64,000 nt of DNA from Nepenthes gracilis. Its lineage: Eukaryota; Streptophyta; Magnoliopsida; Caryophyllales; Nepenthaceae. The stretch is taken from assembly GCA_033239525.1 (NCBI GenBank), contig BSYO01000024.1, positions 3,252,128 to 3,316,127 on the forward strand, in the 5' to 3' direction. The notes below the pieces were generated by a model, which was not told the origin of the DNA, made no database searches, and saw only the letters and a list, made by a program, of their open reading frames with translations. Positions 44,506 through 56,600 of the stretch are shown in pieces. A program made the position numbers and the translations under genes. The first letter of the stretch is position 1. Every line of letters begins with the position of its first letter.

Positions 44506-47471
44506 TTCATTAACCCCTCAAATGAGTTGCACTAGTTATTGTTCGATGAGTAGGAGTGAAGGTCAAAGCATTTAGTTTATACTTTCGTAGATATTTTACT
44601 TTGATCTATATTTTTGAACAATATTTAGTGTACTTTGAAGCTATATTTTAGTTTAATTTAAGTTGTGGACTATAGGTTGTGATGTTGTAAGCTTTTGGAC
44701 AGTGTTTAAATGTCTAAAATGATGTTTTGTGATGTGTCGCAGCAGTTTAGGAGTGAAAGAAATGATGTATTTTAGTCGATGTTTTGAGTCTGAACAACGG
44801 GTAATGTGGGTTTAAATCTATTGTGGCCTTATGTAATGATTCGAGTATTGTCTGTCCATGGTTTGATTTCGGTTTATTGTTATTGATAATTTTAGTTTCG
44901 ATTGATCAAATTTATGGATGTTTATTACTTTCGCAGGTTATTATATAATTGATTTTGATATTGAATTGGTATCTTTCCTTAACAAGGTCTGACGTCGTAT
45001 TACTTTAGGTCAGTGTCGAATCCACTGATGACGTGGCTGAGTGTTTGGGTCCTATATATGATGTTGTGTTATTTATGTATAGTCGATTGTGGTATCGATG
45101 TGGAATTCATATTCGGATAGTCAATTGATCGTATTACGGTATTTAAAAGATAATTAATTATGATTATAATTAATAATGAGTTTAGAATATTGTTCGTCAC
45201 AATTATTTTATTAATTTATTTAATTGTTGAGTATTTGGTTTACTCTTACATTTTATTAGCTCAAGAGTAGAAGTTTGTGATGGTTAAAAAAGATCATACC
45301 ATTGTCAAGGTATTTCGAGATAGAGGTAATTCTGGAGATAGAAGCTCGTGATAAGAAACTCTAGAGTTAGTTCTATCGATTACAATTTTTATTTAGATAT
45401 GTTGTCAGAATTATATTCCCAGGATATTATTATGATAGTAAATAAATAATAATTAATTAGAGATGAATAAAAATATATATAATAACAAATAAATAAATAA
45501 ATAATAAAAGAAGAAATGAGTAAGAAAGAAAGAAAAAGGAAAGAGAAAAAAGAAGGAATGAAGAAGACGGAAGGGAGAGGAGAGAGGGAGAGAATTTCAG
45601 CCAGTTTGCTCCACAACGTTGCCTCTTCGTCAACCAAACGATTGGAAAATCAAAATTTGTAAACCGCTTTCCTTCTTCCTTATGGTTGCCAACCTCATTT
45701 ACTCTCTATATGTAAGCCTTCCATTCCATTTGTGGGCATCCCTTCGTGTGGCAGAAAAGAGAAAGTAAAGTCAGACTATTGTTATTGTTGCCGTCACTAT
45801 CATTAACTAGTGCTGGAGAAGATATCGTCGGGATTGTTCAAAGCCGCCACTGTCGACAATTATTGCTGTGCTATAATGTCGTCGCAAATCAGGCAAGTTA
45901 TTCATGACCTTTTTTCTTCCTATTAATGTTATTCTCTATTTGTGTGTTGAGATTGTGAATAAATTAGTTGTATGTAGGTGATTTTGGAGGATTTCAGTTA
46001 AAATGGGTTGTCTGATGAAGAAAATGGGAAAACAGGGCTTCGGCTCTATTGTGGATTTTCCTAGAAATAACCACGATTTTAGGCTCAAAAAATTAGGAAT
46101 TTTTGCCATGAAGTTTCTATTTTGCATATGGCATAGTAAAAATCTTGGAATTTCGTTACATATGGGTGAATCGTGAAAGAGAAATGAATAGAGCCTTGTG
46201 CTCTGTTAGCAATGTTGTGCTTCTAATAACAGTGTTTTAATAACAATGGGCAGTAGATTAATTGATTTGAGTATAAACACAGGATTTTATAAATTGTTTG
46301 CTGTTGATAATGCTTTGGTGTTGCTCGAGGAAGAGCAGGGCTGCTTATACCCTTCGGTGTATACATATACATGTAAATATGTTGATGTGTGTGCTGTGTG
46401 TGTGTGCATATATATATATAAACGGGTGTCTGTGTGAGGGGGTGTGTGTCTGTGTCTACGTGCGCAGTATGTGTGCAGCATAGTGTGTGTGCTGGCTGTG
46501 TATGGGTGCAGCGTAGTGTGTGTGTAGCGTCTATGCTGTTGTGTGATGTGTGTGCATCGGCAGTGGCAGTATATATATATAAATACACTTCTAGGAATAC
46601 ACGTGGGAGTGTGCGTTGGCAATGTGTGTGTGATTGTATTGGAAGGGTTAAGTTCATGTTTGGGTGTAGTTTGGAAACTTATTGTTTACAGATTGGTGGG
46701 TAAATGCATGTATATAATAGATACAAATTTATAAGGTTGGTAATGTGTGTATAATTAAATCAGATTGATAATAATAGATTTGGTTTAGATGTAACAATTG
46801 AGATTTAGCTATGGCCTTAGTATAAGGTAATCATGTGAAAGATTTAGGTGTTCCTGCTATTTTCTTCTATATTCCTGAATCCTTTTTGTATCATTTGAAT
46901 GTGTGAGTATATTCCTGGTATTCTATGGCTAAGTTGATGAGAGTGCATGAAAATTTTAAGATTTCTAGTCGAATAGGAGGTTACGATACTTTAGTATAGT
47001 TTACACTTTTTCAATACCAATTCCATATTCGATGGCTGAGGTCGATTTATTTTGATGTGGGATTCTTATATACTTGTGACTATCGTAAAAAATGATAGTT
47101 GGGATATCATTGGTAAGGGGTATCATAGAGGTTATGAGTATGCTACAGGTATAGTCTTTGAGAAGATTGTAGAGGTAGTGAGGATACCACGGATACCAGA
47201 TAATCTCGTGGTACTTACCTAACTGTGATAGTGTAAATATACGGCCTTTGGTTACAATGATAGAATAGGGTCCATAGGGTGTTTGATGTCTCTTATGGTT
47301 ATAGCATCATATTTAGTTGAATTTTTCAAAAATTTAAGAGAGGACCTTAGTATCATTAATACTTTGAGACTTCGGCCCCTTAATTGGGTCTGTTGGAACC
47401 TATGGATGTCCTTTGCGATATCATAGTTCAGTTAACATTATATTTATTTATTTATTATTCATTTATACTGC
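44506..47471. other. Unassigned TE-derived DNA with LTR-like leader and GT-rich tract
   Basis: No gene. 44506-45400 is AT-rich. 45440-45920 resembles 39100-39590 (AAT-rich, GA-rich, then GTTGTTGCCGT and CAGGCAAGTT) and may be an LTR. 46360-46600 is rich in TGTGTG with ATATATA runs; the His/Thr-rich minus-strand ORFs there are artefacts. 46740-47471 has no recognisable motif. The DNA after the next element (53906 on) appears to be its continuation, as judged from the ACTGC/ACTTC target site. Confidence 0.4.
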
Positions 47472-48275
47472 TGATGGGTACGGTTGTAAGATGGGCCGAT
47501 GCAAAGAAAGAAGCCCAATAGAAGGGAGGCCAAGTCAAAAGGACTACCCAGATCACTGCTTAAAATGGATCGGTTTCATATCAGGGCCCGCCAATGCTAT
47601 CCCACGATCCTAGCCCACGATTCCACTTTCATGCTTTGAAAACAGACTGTAACCGGTTATACTTATCCAAGTTGGTTCACAAGTTATGGAGAAAGTTGAA
47701 ATTACCCTTCAACATTATATATACTCCGTCACTACCCCACGAGTAGGGGAGAGAAAAAGGGAAAATCCCTAATAAAACGGAGGGGAGGAACGAGACACTA
47801 CCCCCATCCAGGAGGCTAATCGTCCATCTAGGAGGACCCGTCCTTCCGGCAGCCGTCCACCATCTAGGAGGCCATCTAGGAGGTTTCGCCCTCCATTCAG
47901 GAGGCCATAAGTCCAGACAACTTAACTTCCATTTAAGAGCCTTGCTCTTGTCTTTTATCTCTAAGTCGCCTCTCAATCGGGTGCATCTTTAAGCCGTCCC
48001 TTTGTTGAGCGCACCTAAATGCTCAATCCTTTATTACATGCATCCACACATCTTACATCATCGTATTTTTCTATTATTTTGAAAATCTATCTAACTTGAG
48101 TGTGGGAGGATATATAGTGGGAGAAATTCTCATCGCCCTCTGACCTATCATTTAGTTGTGTTGTGCGGGATCCAAATTCGAAGAGACGGGTATCAGATCA
48201 TCTCCAATTTGACCCGACGCGGAAGATCAAGAGGTTCCCTAACCCGTACAACAACCCGAATCTGGAGACACAGTA
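47472..48275 (+). repeat. 5' LTR of Tat-like element
   Basis: TGATGGGTACGGTTGTAAG to GGAGACACAGTA. Matches 53065-53905 throughout: AAGAAAGAAGCCCA, CCTAGCCCACGATTCCACTT, CATTATATATACTCC (TATA region), CCCCACGAG, the CATC(C/T)AGGAGG repeats and TTACATGCATC. The terminal CA has become TA. Confidence 0.88.
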
Positions 48276-48293
48276 TTAGCGCCGTCCATAGGA
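48276..48293 (+). promoter_or_regulatory. Primer-binding site of Tat-like element (eroded)
   Basis: TTAGCGCCGTCCATAGGA directly after the LTR. Differs from TTGGCGCCGTCTGTGGGA at four positions, all transitions. Confidence 0.65.
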
Positions 48294-50640
48294 AGCGACT
48301 AAAAGGTCAATTTTACCACCAAAAATACAAAAATAAAAATGGTTAACACTAAGATTCATATGAGCGCTCTTACAAGGAGACCATCCACTCCTGACTATCC
48401 GCAAATAGCCATGAATGAGACCAGTATGCGCTCTTCATGAAAATGATCAATATTCGAATGAACAATATGTCCAAAATGCTCTAACCGCTTGGTGCACAAT
48501 GTGGTCATAAAAAACTAGGGACTCTTTCTCTAACTGCCCACACTACGACTTCAAGAAGAAGAAATGAAGAAAGTGTCTAGCCTAGAAAATATACCGGCCT
48601 GATATGCAAACCCTAGTCAGCTCTAGCAATCAAATTTCATCTCGGTTAGAAAGCGAACTAGGTCTCAGATTGGAGGATGAAAGCCCGAAAGGACGAACTC
48701 CTCGTTACTCTCGTGATGACCACCGACTCAGGGAACAAAAGGAAGCCTTCTGTAATATTAAGTAGGCAAGTAACCATCCAACCCGGCGCCCAAAATGGAC
48801 CGCCACAAATCAAAGACTGTCACAAATAAATTTGAATAAATCAAGTTGGCAGGCGCAAATCTAGCCGCTGGTTTGACCTAGTCAAGTCAGTTTGACTAGT
48901 AAAACAAACGTTGGACAGAATGTTGTGTGGGAGCCTGGCTGCAAGCACACGCAAAAAAAAACACACGAGCCGATTTGGCCCGCAGCCAGTTTTACTAAGT
49001 CAAACCGGCCTCTAGCTGACATTAAAAAAAGGAAAAAGAAGAAAAGCAGTGTTAGGCGGAGTGGCAGGAAAGAAGGAAAGAGAAAGGAAAAGAAGAGAGG
49101 GGAGAAAGAGGAAAGAAAAGAGAGAGGTGGTGCAGCAAGTAGCGGTGGCGACCGTCATCACTGAAGGAGACAATACCAGGATCCGACACCGGCAAAGCCC
49201 TCTCCATGTTCCACCCTTCGATTTGTGCCGCGGTGTGAAGGGAGGAGATTGTGAGCAGCAAGGAGCCACCACCGTCATCGCCGCCATTTCTGGAGGGGAA
49301 TGAACAAATTGAGGCAAAAAAATCATTCCTTTCCCTCTGTGGATACTGATCTTGAGTTGGCATGTGGAAATCTTGAAGCGATCGGCTGAAATCTTGGTGG
49401 ATTGTGAGGTGCAGTGGAGGGAACAAAAGAGCATCGTAGCACTTTGTCGCCATCTCCGTCGCAAGAAGGTTGTCGTCGTGTATGTCGCTCGTGCAGGGAC
49501 CATCCACTGTTGGTGCACCAGGACCAACCTAGTGCCATTCCAATCCACAGCGCTAGATCCAGCCCTGCACACATATCCACTCCGGCGCTCAGAACCACTC
49601 CGGCTGCAATACACTCTGGTGCCCAAAACCACTTCGACCATTCCCCACTGCGGTGCCTAGAACCACTCCATCCGCAGTCCACTCCGACGCCGAGAACCCC
49701 TCTAGCCGCAGCCCACTCCACGGCCAAAGCCACTCCGATTGTAGTCCACTTCGGTGTCGAGAATCACTCCGGCCGCAGTCCACTCCGGTGCTTAGAACCA
49801 CTCCTGCCGCAGCCCACTCCGGTGCCCAGAATCACTTCGGCCGTAGTCCAATCTAGGACCAGAATCAGCTAGTTTGGCCACACCTAGTTCAGCACCTAGC
49901 AGGTTCAGCCAACCCTTTTGTCTCAGCTTCTCCAGGTCACCTTTCTGAACTGGCATTGCCCAATCGGCCTTCACTGGTCGGCTGCAAAACAAACACGGTT
50001 AATACTCATACCCCAACCAACATCTTGGCCAGAAAAATCACCTCCCATAGCGACGGCCCCTTTGGATTTCCATGGCAACGCTTATCCTGCCCTTGCTATG
50101 CTAGTGGCTGGGGGCTCCTTCCCATGCACAAGTATCTGCACCCATAAGGAGAAATTGGAGGAAACATCAACCAGTTCCAGGGAGTTTGAGGTAAACAAAG
50201 AAAAGGAGTCAGGTGAAATGCACGACAGTTTATTATATTATTATAATAATAAATAATAATAATTATTATTATTAAAAAAGAGAAGAGACATGTGTCGACT
50301 TCCCATTTTGACCAACGGCAGTGATAATGTCGATGTCAGCAATCATGTCTGGCGTGGCACGTGTGAGGGAAATTTGAAAAAAGCACTTTTCAAGAAGCCT
50401 TGCATTAAATGCTCCTGACTGCGTGTCATTTGGTGGCCAACAATTTTAAGAATTAATGTCCCATAGGATTGAAGCTTAATGGCCAAGGAACATAAGAGTC
50501 AATGTCCAATGGTGTTGTAGATTAATGTCCGGTGGTTTGAATTAATAATAACCTACACCCCTTTTGTATGCCTACCAGAAGTTTAAAATATAAATCTCCT
50601 GGTATAGGGGGGCTTAGCATCAATTTGAGCATCGGTCATT
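48294..50640. other. Tat-like interior, left half, possible nested LTR
   Basis: No gag domain recognised. From about 48816 (TGTCACAAAT) to about 50555 (AACCTACA, followed by CCCCTTTTGTA) the layout resembles a minus-strand LTR next to a purine-tract complement: a GA-rich leader at 49021-49130 and a GC-rich repeat at 49577-49860. No target duplication was found, so a nested insertion is only a possibility. The overlapping ORFs of 100-209 codons at 49.0-49.9 kb are on both strands and domain-free. Confidence 0.3.
49577..49860 (+). repeat. Tandem repeat of about 37 bp (CCACTCCGG / CCGCAGTCCACTCCGG)
   Basis: About eight units of the form AGAACCACTCCGGCCGCAG then CCCACTCCGGTGCCC. Several small indels keep all reading frames open in places, which produces repetitive Pro/His/Ser-rich ORFs. 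Confidence 0.85.
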
Positions 50641-51364
50641 TCTGCCAAGTCCTCGGACAAAACCTATTCCCTACCCTCGGACACTGTGGGCTCAACCTCA
50701 TTTGGCACCTCAGTCGCTTCTATAGGAGTTCTGGTCAAACATAAGGACCTTGGGGCGAAGGATCCTTTATAACTTCAACCTCGGATTCAACAACGTCTGT
50801 TGACAGTCCTCTAGCAATTTCAACTCGTTCAATTTCTGCTCCTCCCTACTACTATATGCATCCATCCTAAGATGTTACGCTGGGGGCTCTGCCCTACAAC
50901 TCCCAAATAATCGAAGCGGTCCAACATTCACAGAAGAGCCGGTGGACTGAAAACCCTGTGGCCCAAGTGGCCACGAGTGATAGGGCCTGGCAGTGACTAG
51001 AAAATTGATTGAGTTGTGAAGAGTTGATGAAAGCCGAGAGTGATATGGTCCATGCCACTACAAGGTCCCCTTCTCCAGAAGGAACTTCATGCAATATCAT
51101 GAAAAGTAGGGGTTGCAAAGTCGAGACTGTCGGTGTGAGTGACCAATCGTCTCTACTGATGGGACCATTCTTGGCCTTGGTGATCCTTTGGAGCAAGATG
51201 TACCAGTTACGACTCCAAGGCAGAAGACCAGTCTCATTGCAATGCCTCTCTTGGTCCCATTGCATAGTTGCAAACCATCGTAGAAGTTGCCACAATCCTC
51301 ACAATGAGGGCTTGACATGCTCGGCTTGCTACCTAGTGGACATCATCTGAACGAGCCCCATATC

Positions 51365-51403
51365 AATTCGGGTTGCTTGAGGCCGTATCGACTGACAACG
51401 GTG
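51365..51403 (+). pseudogene. Integrase remnant of Tat-like element
   Basis: PYQFGLLEAVSTDNG resembles the gypsy integrase segment RFGIPxxIxSDNGxxF that holds the second catalytic Asp. Only this short stretch is readable; frames are broken on both sides. Confidence 0.55.
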
Positions 51404-51769
51404 CCTGAACCACTGGCCTGTAGGCCACTTAACACGGCAGTAAGGCGTTGTCCAACCAATCCGTGGTGAAGTACCAAGTCCCGTAAAGAATGAAGGTCAT
51501 AGGTTAGGGTGCTAGCCAAAGAGCCTTAACAACCCTCTAAGGCGATGCTTGTTAGCTGTGCACCAGGGGCGGTCAACTGGTCCCAAGGATACCGCAAATG
51601 CCAACAATGATTTCACGTTGAATCCAAATGAGTCTTGCATGCATCATACTGCTTGCCAGAACCATACTTTAATTAAAAGTGTAGTCATTTTACCTGCTCA
51701 TATGAGTGCTTGCATGTGATCTCATAATGACAAGTGATTTAGACTGCCCCTAAGTCGGGTGAATTTTCA

Positions 51770-51960
51770 TTCACCTGTTATCAAACCTCTGTCCAAACCG
51801 AGTGACCTAGAGATGGTTGAATTTAAACCTTAGTCCGTACCAAGCGGCCCAAAGACGGTCAAATTTTAACCTCGATCTCTTACCGACCGGCCCATATGAG
51901 GTTGGATTTGAACCTCGGTCTCGTCACCAAGCAGCCCATGCGCGATCGAACTCAAAACTT
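51770..51960 (+). repeat. Four-fold repeat of about 54 bp in Tat-like interior
   Basis: Recurring CCGAGTGACCTAGAGATGG / CCAAGCGGCCCAAAGACGG / CCGACCGGCCCATATGAGG / CCAAGCAGCCCATGCGCGA, each followed by TTGAATTTAAACCT-like and GTCTCGTCA-like words. Lies after the integrase trace, in the pol-to-LTR region. Confidence 0.65.
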
Positions 51961-52379
51961 TAGGAGGCTTTTTAGCATGTGTACGGTGACCTCCTTCCTA
52001 AGGAGAGAGTACTATCAGTCAATGACGGTCAATGGATTATCCAACGCATGAAAGCCACGTCGTCATTTAATGGGATTGAGCATTGACAAGTATATGCGGA
52101 TGACGGCCTAGGCTAGCAAAAGCCCGACAACTATAACCTCAAGGTTTAGCCGACAACCCACCTTTCTAAGTGCCACGACCTCCTCCTGGTAGAGGCGAGT
52201 GCGACCAGTCAAGACGCATTCGCCTCCTCATGGCCGCAACTTCCCCTCACATGAACAAGAAAAATTCGACCTACACGCCCAAGTCATCCCTAGCAGCCCT
52301 ACACTCTGCCAGAAAGCAGAAAAGGCATCCTTATCCGTGGTCATGGTGTCAATGCCAAAGGGTCCTCTGCTCTAGCATT

Positions 52380-53064
52380 AGAGTTCACTAGGGGCTCCTT
52401 GCCCCTAATCCTTTCAGTCGATTCGCCAACAGCAACGCATGACGAGAAGGATCCTTCTAAGAAATATAAAGTGCAGTCTGCTGTTACGGTTCAAACAATC
52501 GACTATCCAAGTACAATTTGCTACTCGACTTTCTGAAGCACGTCCTCGCAATGAGGCAATTTGTTTCCAAGCTCAGGATTCTCCTCTATGAGCTTTTGGA
52601 TCTTGCCTGAAACTCGGACGTCCCCATTCGACATCAGTAGCGCCTGCTCATGCCTTTGGAGCCACAGCAGCCACAACGCTCACTTAGCTCTCCATTTCTC
52701 TCATCGCTCACTCTCGAAGTGTGACCTTGCAGTAAGGTGATCCAATCCAAAACCTGAGACCTTTTCTCTGTGGGCTTTTGGACCTGACCTAGGATTTGGA
52801 TGGCTAATGATCAAATTTGATATCTCGTTCTCAACTCTAAGGGACATTGGCTCCCTAAAATGGGTAGAACAAGAACAGTGTGATAACGGATATTACAATT
52901 CCAGCATAGTCCACTAGAAATCAATGATGCCCACTAGAAATCAATGATGCCCTAGTGCACTATTTTTCAAGGATGACAAGCTGATAAATTTAGACCTATA
53001 GACAGCATCCCATCAGAAGTATGTTAGGGGTTGAAAATTTTAAACCCCCAACATTGGGGGCTAG
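52380..53064 (+). repeat. 3' interior of Tat-like element, shared with the remnant at 28.6-30.4 kb
   Basis: Shares ATTCGCCAACAG, GACGAGAAGGATC, the twice-repeated GAGCTTTTGGATCTTGCC/GGGCTTTTGGACCTGACC block and TCTCAACTCTA with 28620-30050. 52905-52955 has a short direct duplication (CCACTAGAAATCAATGATGCC twice). It ends at the purine tract region ACATTGGGGGCTAG before 53065. Confidence 0.7.
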
Positions 53065-53905
53065 TGATGGGTACGATTGTAAGATGGGCTGATTCAAAGA
53101 AAGAAGCCCATCAGAAGGGAGGTCCAGTTGAAGGACCACCCAAATCACGGCATAAAATGGACCGTTTTCATATCAGGGCATGTAGACGCTATTCCAGGAT
53201 CCTAGCCCACGATTCCACTTTCATACTTTAAAAACTGACTGTAATCGGTAAGAACTGAAAAAAGGAAATTGGCAGCCCAAACCAGTTGTACTTATCCAGG
53301 ATGGTTCACAGGCTATGGAGGAAGTTGAAATTACCTTTTAACATTATAAATACTCCATTATTACCCCACGAGCATGGGAAAGAAAAAGGAAAAATTCCTA
53401 ATAAAATGGAGCGAAGGAACGAGACACTACTCCCATCTAGGAGGCTAACCCTCCATCCAGGAGGTTCCATCCTTCCGGTAGCCATCCACCATCCAGGAGA
53501 TCATCTAGGAGGTTTCACCCTCCATTCAAGAGGCCATATGTTCAGGCAACCTACCTTTCATCTAGGAGCTCTAATCTTATCCTCCATCTCTAAGTCGCCT
53601 CTCAATCGGGCACATATCCAAGCCGCCCCTTTGTCGGATACACCCGAATGCTCAATCCTCTATTACATGCATCTATGCATCTTACATTCTAGTATCTTTC
53701 TATTCTCTTAAAAGGATATCTAATTTGAGCGTCATAGAATATATGGTGGGAGCAATTTTTATCACCTTTTAACTTCTCATTTTTATTTATATTGTGCAGG
53801 GTTCAGATTCGAAAAGAGGGTGCTGAATCAGCTCCATCTCGACCTAACGCGAAAAATCGAGTAGCTCCCTAACCAGTACGATAATCCAGATCCAGGGACA
53901 TAACA
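53065..53905 (+). repeat. 3' LTR of Tat-like element
   Basis: TGATGGGTACGATTGTAAG to GGGACATAACA. Same block order as the 5' LTR plus an extra stretch of about 40 bp near 53250-53280. Carries the CATCCAGGAGG repeats at 53435-53570. Confidence 0.88.
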
Positions 53906-54786
53906 ACTTCTGTTGAGTTATTTCATTGATTGTGTCATTTGTTGATCTTAGGATATTAATTATTTCTATATGTTATGTATTATTGGAACTTATTATTTGA
54001 AAATGAGTTCCGTGGATAGCTTAATGTTTTCACAGTTTTTGACATAATCGGAGTTACTTGTTGGGTATTTAACTCACTCTTATTATTTCTTTCTTACAGA
54101 TTAGCAGGAGTAGAGGGATCACTCCAGAGCTAAATAAAGAATTGTAGCAAGAGAGATTACGAAGCCCAGTTGGTGAGAGTGTTTATTTTATACCCTAGAG
54201 ATACATTCTAATATTTTATTTTATTTTGTTAAAATTTTTGGGGCTATATTTTTTCCAAACTTTTAATATATGATCATATTTAGATTATTATCATTGTGGA
54301 CATGTTATATAGATATTTAATGAATTAAAATATTTAGATTTTTTACGTGATCGGTTTGACCCATATTTGATAATTAGAGATCAAATCATGATAGTTGTCA
54401 TCCCGTAATTTTTTCTTAATTAAAAACGGCATTCTACATTAAATATCATTGTGCAACTCATATATTTGATTGTATATTATTATTTTCTATACTCACATGA
54501 GAGATTAGTTATTCACAATTGATAAGGTTTTCGAGATTTGTTGTGCTGCATCATCGGTATGTATGTTTGGAACCCCAACATATAGACGAGTAAGATTTAA
54601 AAACATCGAGGCTCTATCTCCATCATAAATGTAACAACCACTCTGTAAGGGTTAAGTTTAAATTTTATCTTAATTATGATTAATTTAATTGATATAATTA
54701 AAATTAAAATCAAAGGAAAAATAACTTAACTTAAAAGTAAAGATTTGACCGGATAACATTAAGTTGATGGATGCCTGACCTGTGCC
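53906..54786. other. Unassigned DNA between two gypsy elements
   Basis: AT-rich and gene-free. Contains TTGTTGGGTATTTAACTCACTC and TTACAGATTAGCAGGAGTAG (54055-54115), which resembles TTGAGTATTTGGTTTACTC and GCTCAAGAGTAG at 45228-45268. The two flanks of the Tat-like element could thus be parts of one older LTR element. Confidence 0.4.
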
Positions 54787-54974
54787 TATAATGTTCTGAA
54801 ATTTTTATTTGGTTTAATTGAAATAATTTATTATTTTATATAATTTGGGTGTGATAAAAATTAATTAAACATTATAAAATTTTAAAAGATATTTGGATTA
54901 GTTGGTCCAGCACCCAAAATACACCTATATTGTCGTCCGAGTATCGATTTGGGCTTTGAAATATAAGAAATAGA

Positions 54975-54979
<5 letters not shown>

Positions 54980-55055
<76 letters not shown>
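54980..55055. repeat. (AAT)n microsatellite in 5' LTR
   Basis: About 25 uninterrupted ATA/AAT units at the same LTR position as 60892-60977. Confidence 0.93.
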
Positions 55056-56159
55056 GGATTAAGGGAAGGGGAAAAACAGAATCAGGGGAAAGGAGAGGGT
55101 TTCGTGAAGAGAGAGAGGAGGGTTCGCTGAGTAAGTCGGTGACTGTGGGGGATGGCGGGAGTAGCAGCAGCTCACGGACAAGGTGGCGTTGGCTATGTGA
55201 GAGGCGGAGCAGCGGCGGAGCAGCGGCGGTGCACGGCGGAGAGCTGCGTCGGATAGAGAGACAGAGAAGCCACGCGAAGGAGAGAGAAGGAAGTGGAGAT
55301 CGAGGCTTTCGGGTCCGATTTCTACTTCAAGCTAGTTAGAGAAGTCATAAATCAGGTCGAGATAAGTATAACCATACCATTTTCGTTCTCTCTTTTTAAT
55401 TTTTGTTTGATTTTTCTCAGGTATTATTATCCCAATACCAGACACACGCACATATATTGCAGAACCCACGACTTGGACACAGGTAACCATTAATTTGTTG
55501 TTCGATTTGATGATTTTACATGATATTTGTGCAATCCTGAAACCTTAACCCTCACCGGTACTGTTCATATGTGCCCGGACCTCGTTTGATGAATTATTTT
55601 GAGTTATATATATATTTTAGCACGAGATAATGAAAACCCATGTCTTAAATGTGAAACATTTCCAGTTAGGTGTCCAATTTTACACATATAGCACCCCGAC
55701 ACCCACGCAGGCATTGTTCACCTGAGCCACTTTGGTAATTTTGCATGATTTCTATTTATTTAATTGACATCTAATTAATGTGTACTTATATATACTTAAT
55801 TGTATATTCTGAAAAATATTAATGTTAACCATTTGTGAAGGTTTATTCGTCTGGAAGCCCTAAAATCATATTTAGCCCGATATGATAAGGAATTTCTAAT
55901 TTTTTCAAGTATCATGTTAAATTATGTATATCTTTGAAGTCACGTGAAGATTTAAACTATGAGAAATAATTATCTGTATTTGTATATGAGAATTATGCAA
56001 GATATGTAAAGTATACGAAGGGAATGCCACGATTTGATATGTTATGATTCGTTCTCTCGGAGTGAGAACTTTAGGAAAAATATTTGGTGGACTTTCCCTT
56101 AAATAATAAGAAATTGTGAACCTGGACCATGGATTAATATTTGGAAGGATAGTATTCTA

Positions 56160-56600
56160 TGGCATGCCTGGGGATATCACAGTGGTAGATCGGAAAATGC
56201 ACCATCTGCCATGGGACGTTAAAGTTGCATGGGTAGCATATGGCCCTCTGTATCGGACACCATTCCTCATGAGACGCTAAAGTTGCGTGGGTAGCATTTG
56301 GCCCTCGGTATCGGGCACCGTCCGCCATGGAATGTTAAAGTTGTGTGGGTAGCATATATGTTATTTGGCCCTCGGTGTCGGGCATCGTCTATCACGAGAC
56401 GTTAAAATTGTGTGGGTAGCATATGACCCTCAGTATCGGGTATCGTTTTCCACGGGACGCTAAATTTGCGTGGGTAGCATATCTATTATTTGGCTCTCAG
56501 TATCGGGCACTATCCGTCACGGGACATTAAAGTTGTGTGGGAAGCATATGGCCCTTGGTATCGAGCACCATCCACCACGGGACGTTAAAGTTGAGATTCG
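56160..56600 (+). repeat. Seven-copy array, unit about 59 bp, in 5' LTR
   Basis: Unit: GGTATCGGGCACCGTCCGCC, ATGGGACGTTAAAGTTG, CGTGGGTAGCATATGGCCCTC. Some units are lengthened by TCTATTATTTGG. The last unit ends with GAGATTCGTGGGTA. Confidence 0.9.

Larger units (their letters stand above)
47472..53905 (+). mobile_element. Tat-like Ty3/gypsy element with both LTRs, decayed
   Basis: 5' LTR 47472-48275, PBS-like TTAGCGCCGTCCATAGGA from 48276, degraded interior, purine tract region ACATTGGGGGCTAG before 53065, 3' LTR 53065-53905. Flanks ACTGC (47467-47471) and ACTTC (53906-53910) match at 4 of 5 bases. The PBS resembles the TTGGCGCCGTCTGTGGGA wording I know from Tat-lineage plant gypsy elements. 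The only pol trace I can read is an integrase-like QFGLLEAVSTDNG (about 51365-51403). The rest of the 4.8-kb interior is frameless, with several short tandem repeats. Confidence 0.8.

Noticed and set aside
46223..46703. His/Thr-rich and Cys/Val-rich ORFs of up to 144 codons on both strands
   Set aside because: They are translations of a TGTGTG/ATATAT-rich tract. The same bases stay open on both strands and no domain is visible.
49012..49872. Overlapping ORFs of 100-209 codons on both strands
   Set aside because: They arise from a GA-rich stretch and the 37-bp tandem repeat. No domain or codon bias supports them, and each strand has alternatives of similar length.
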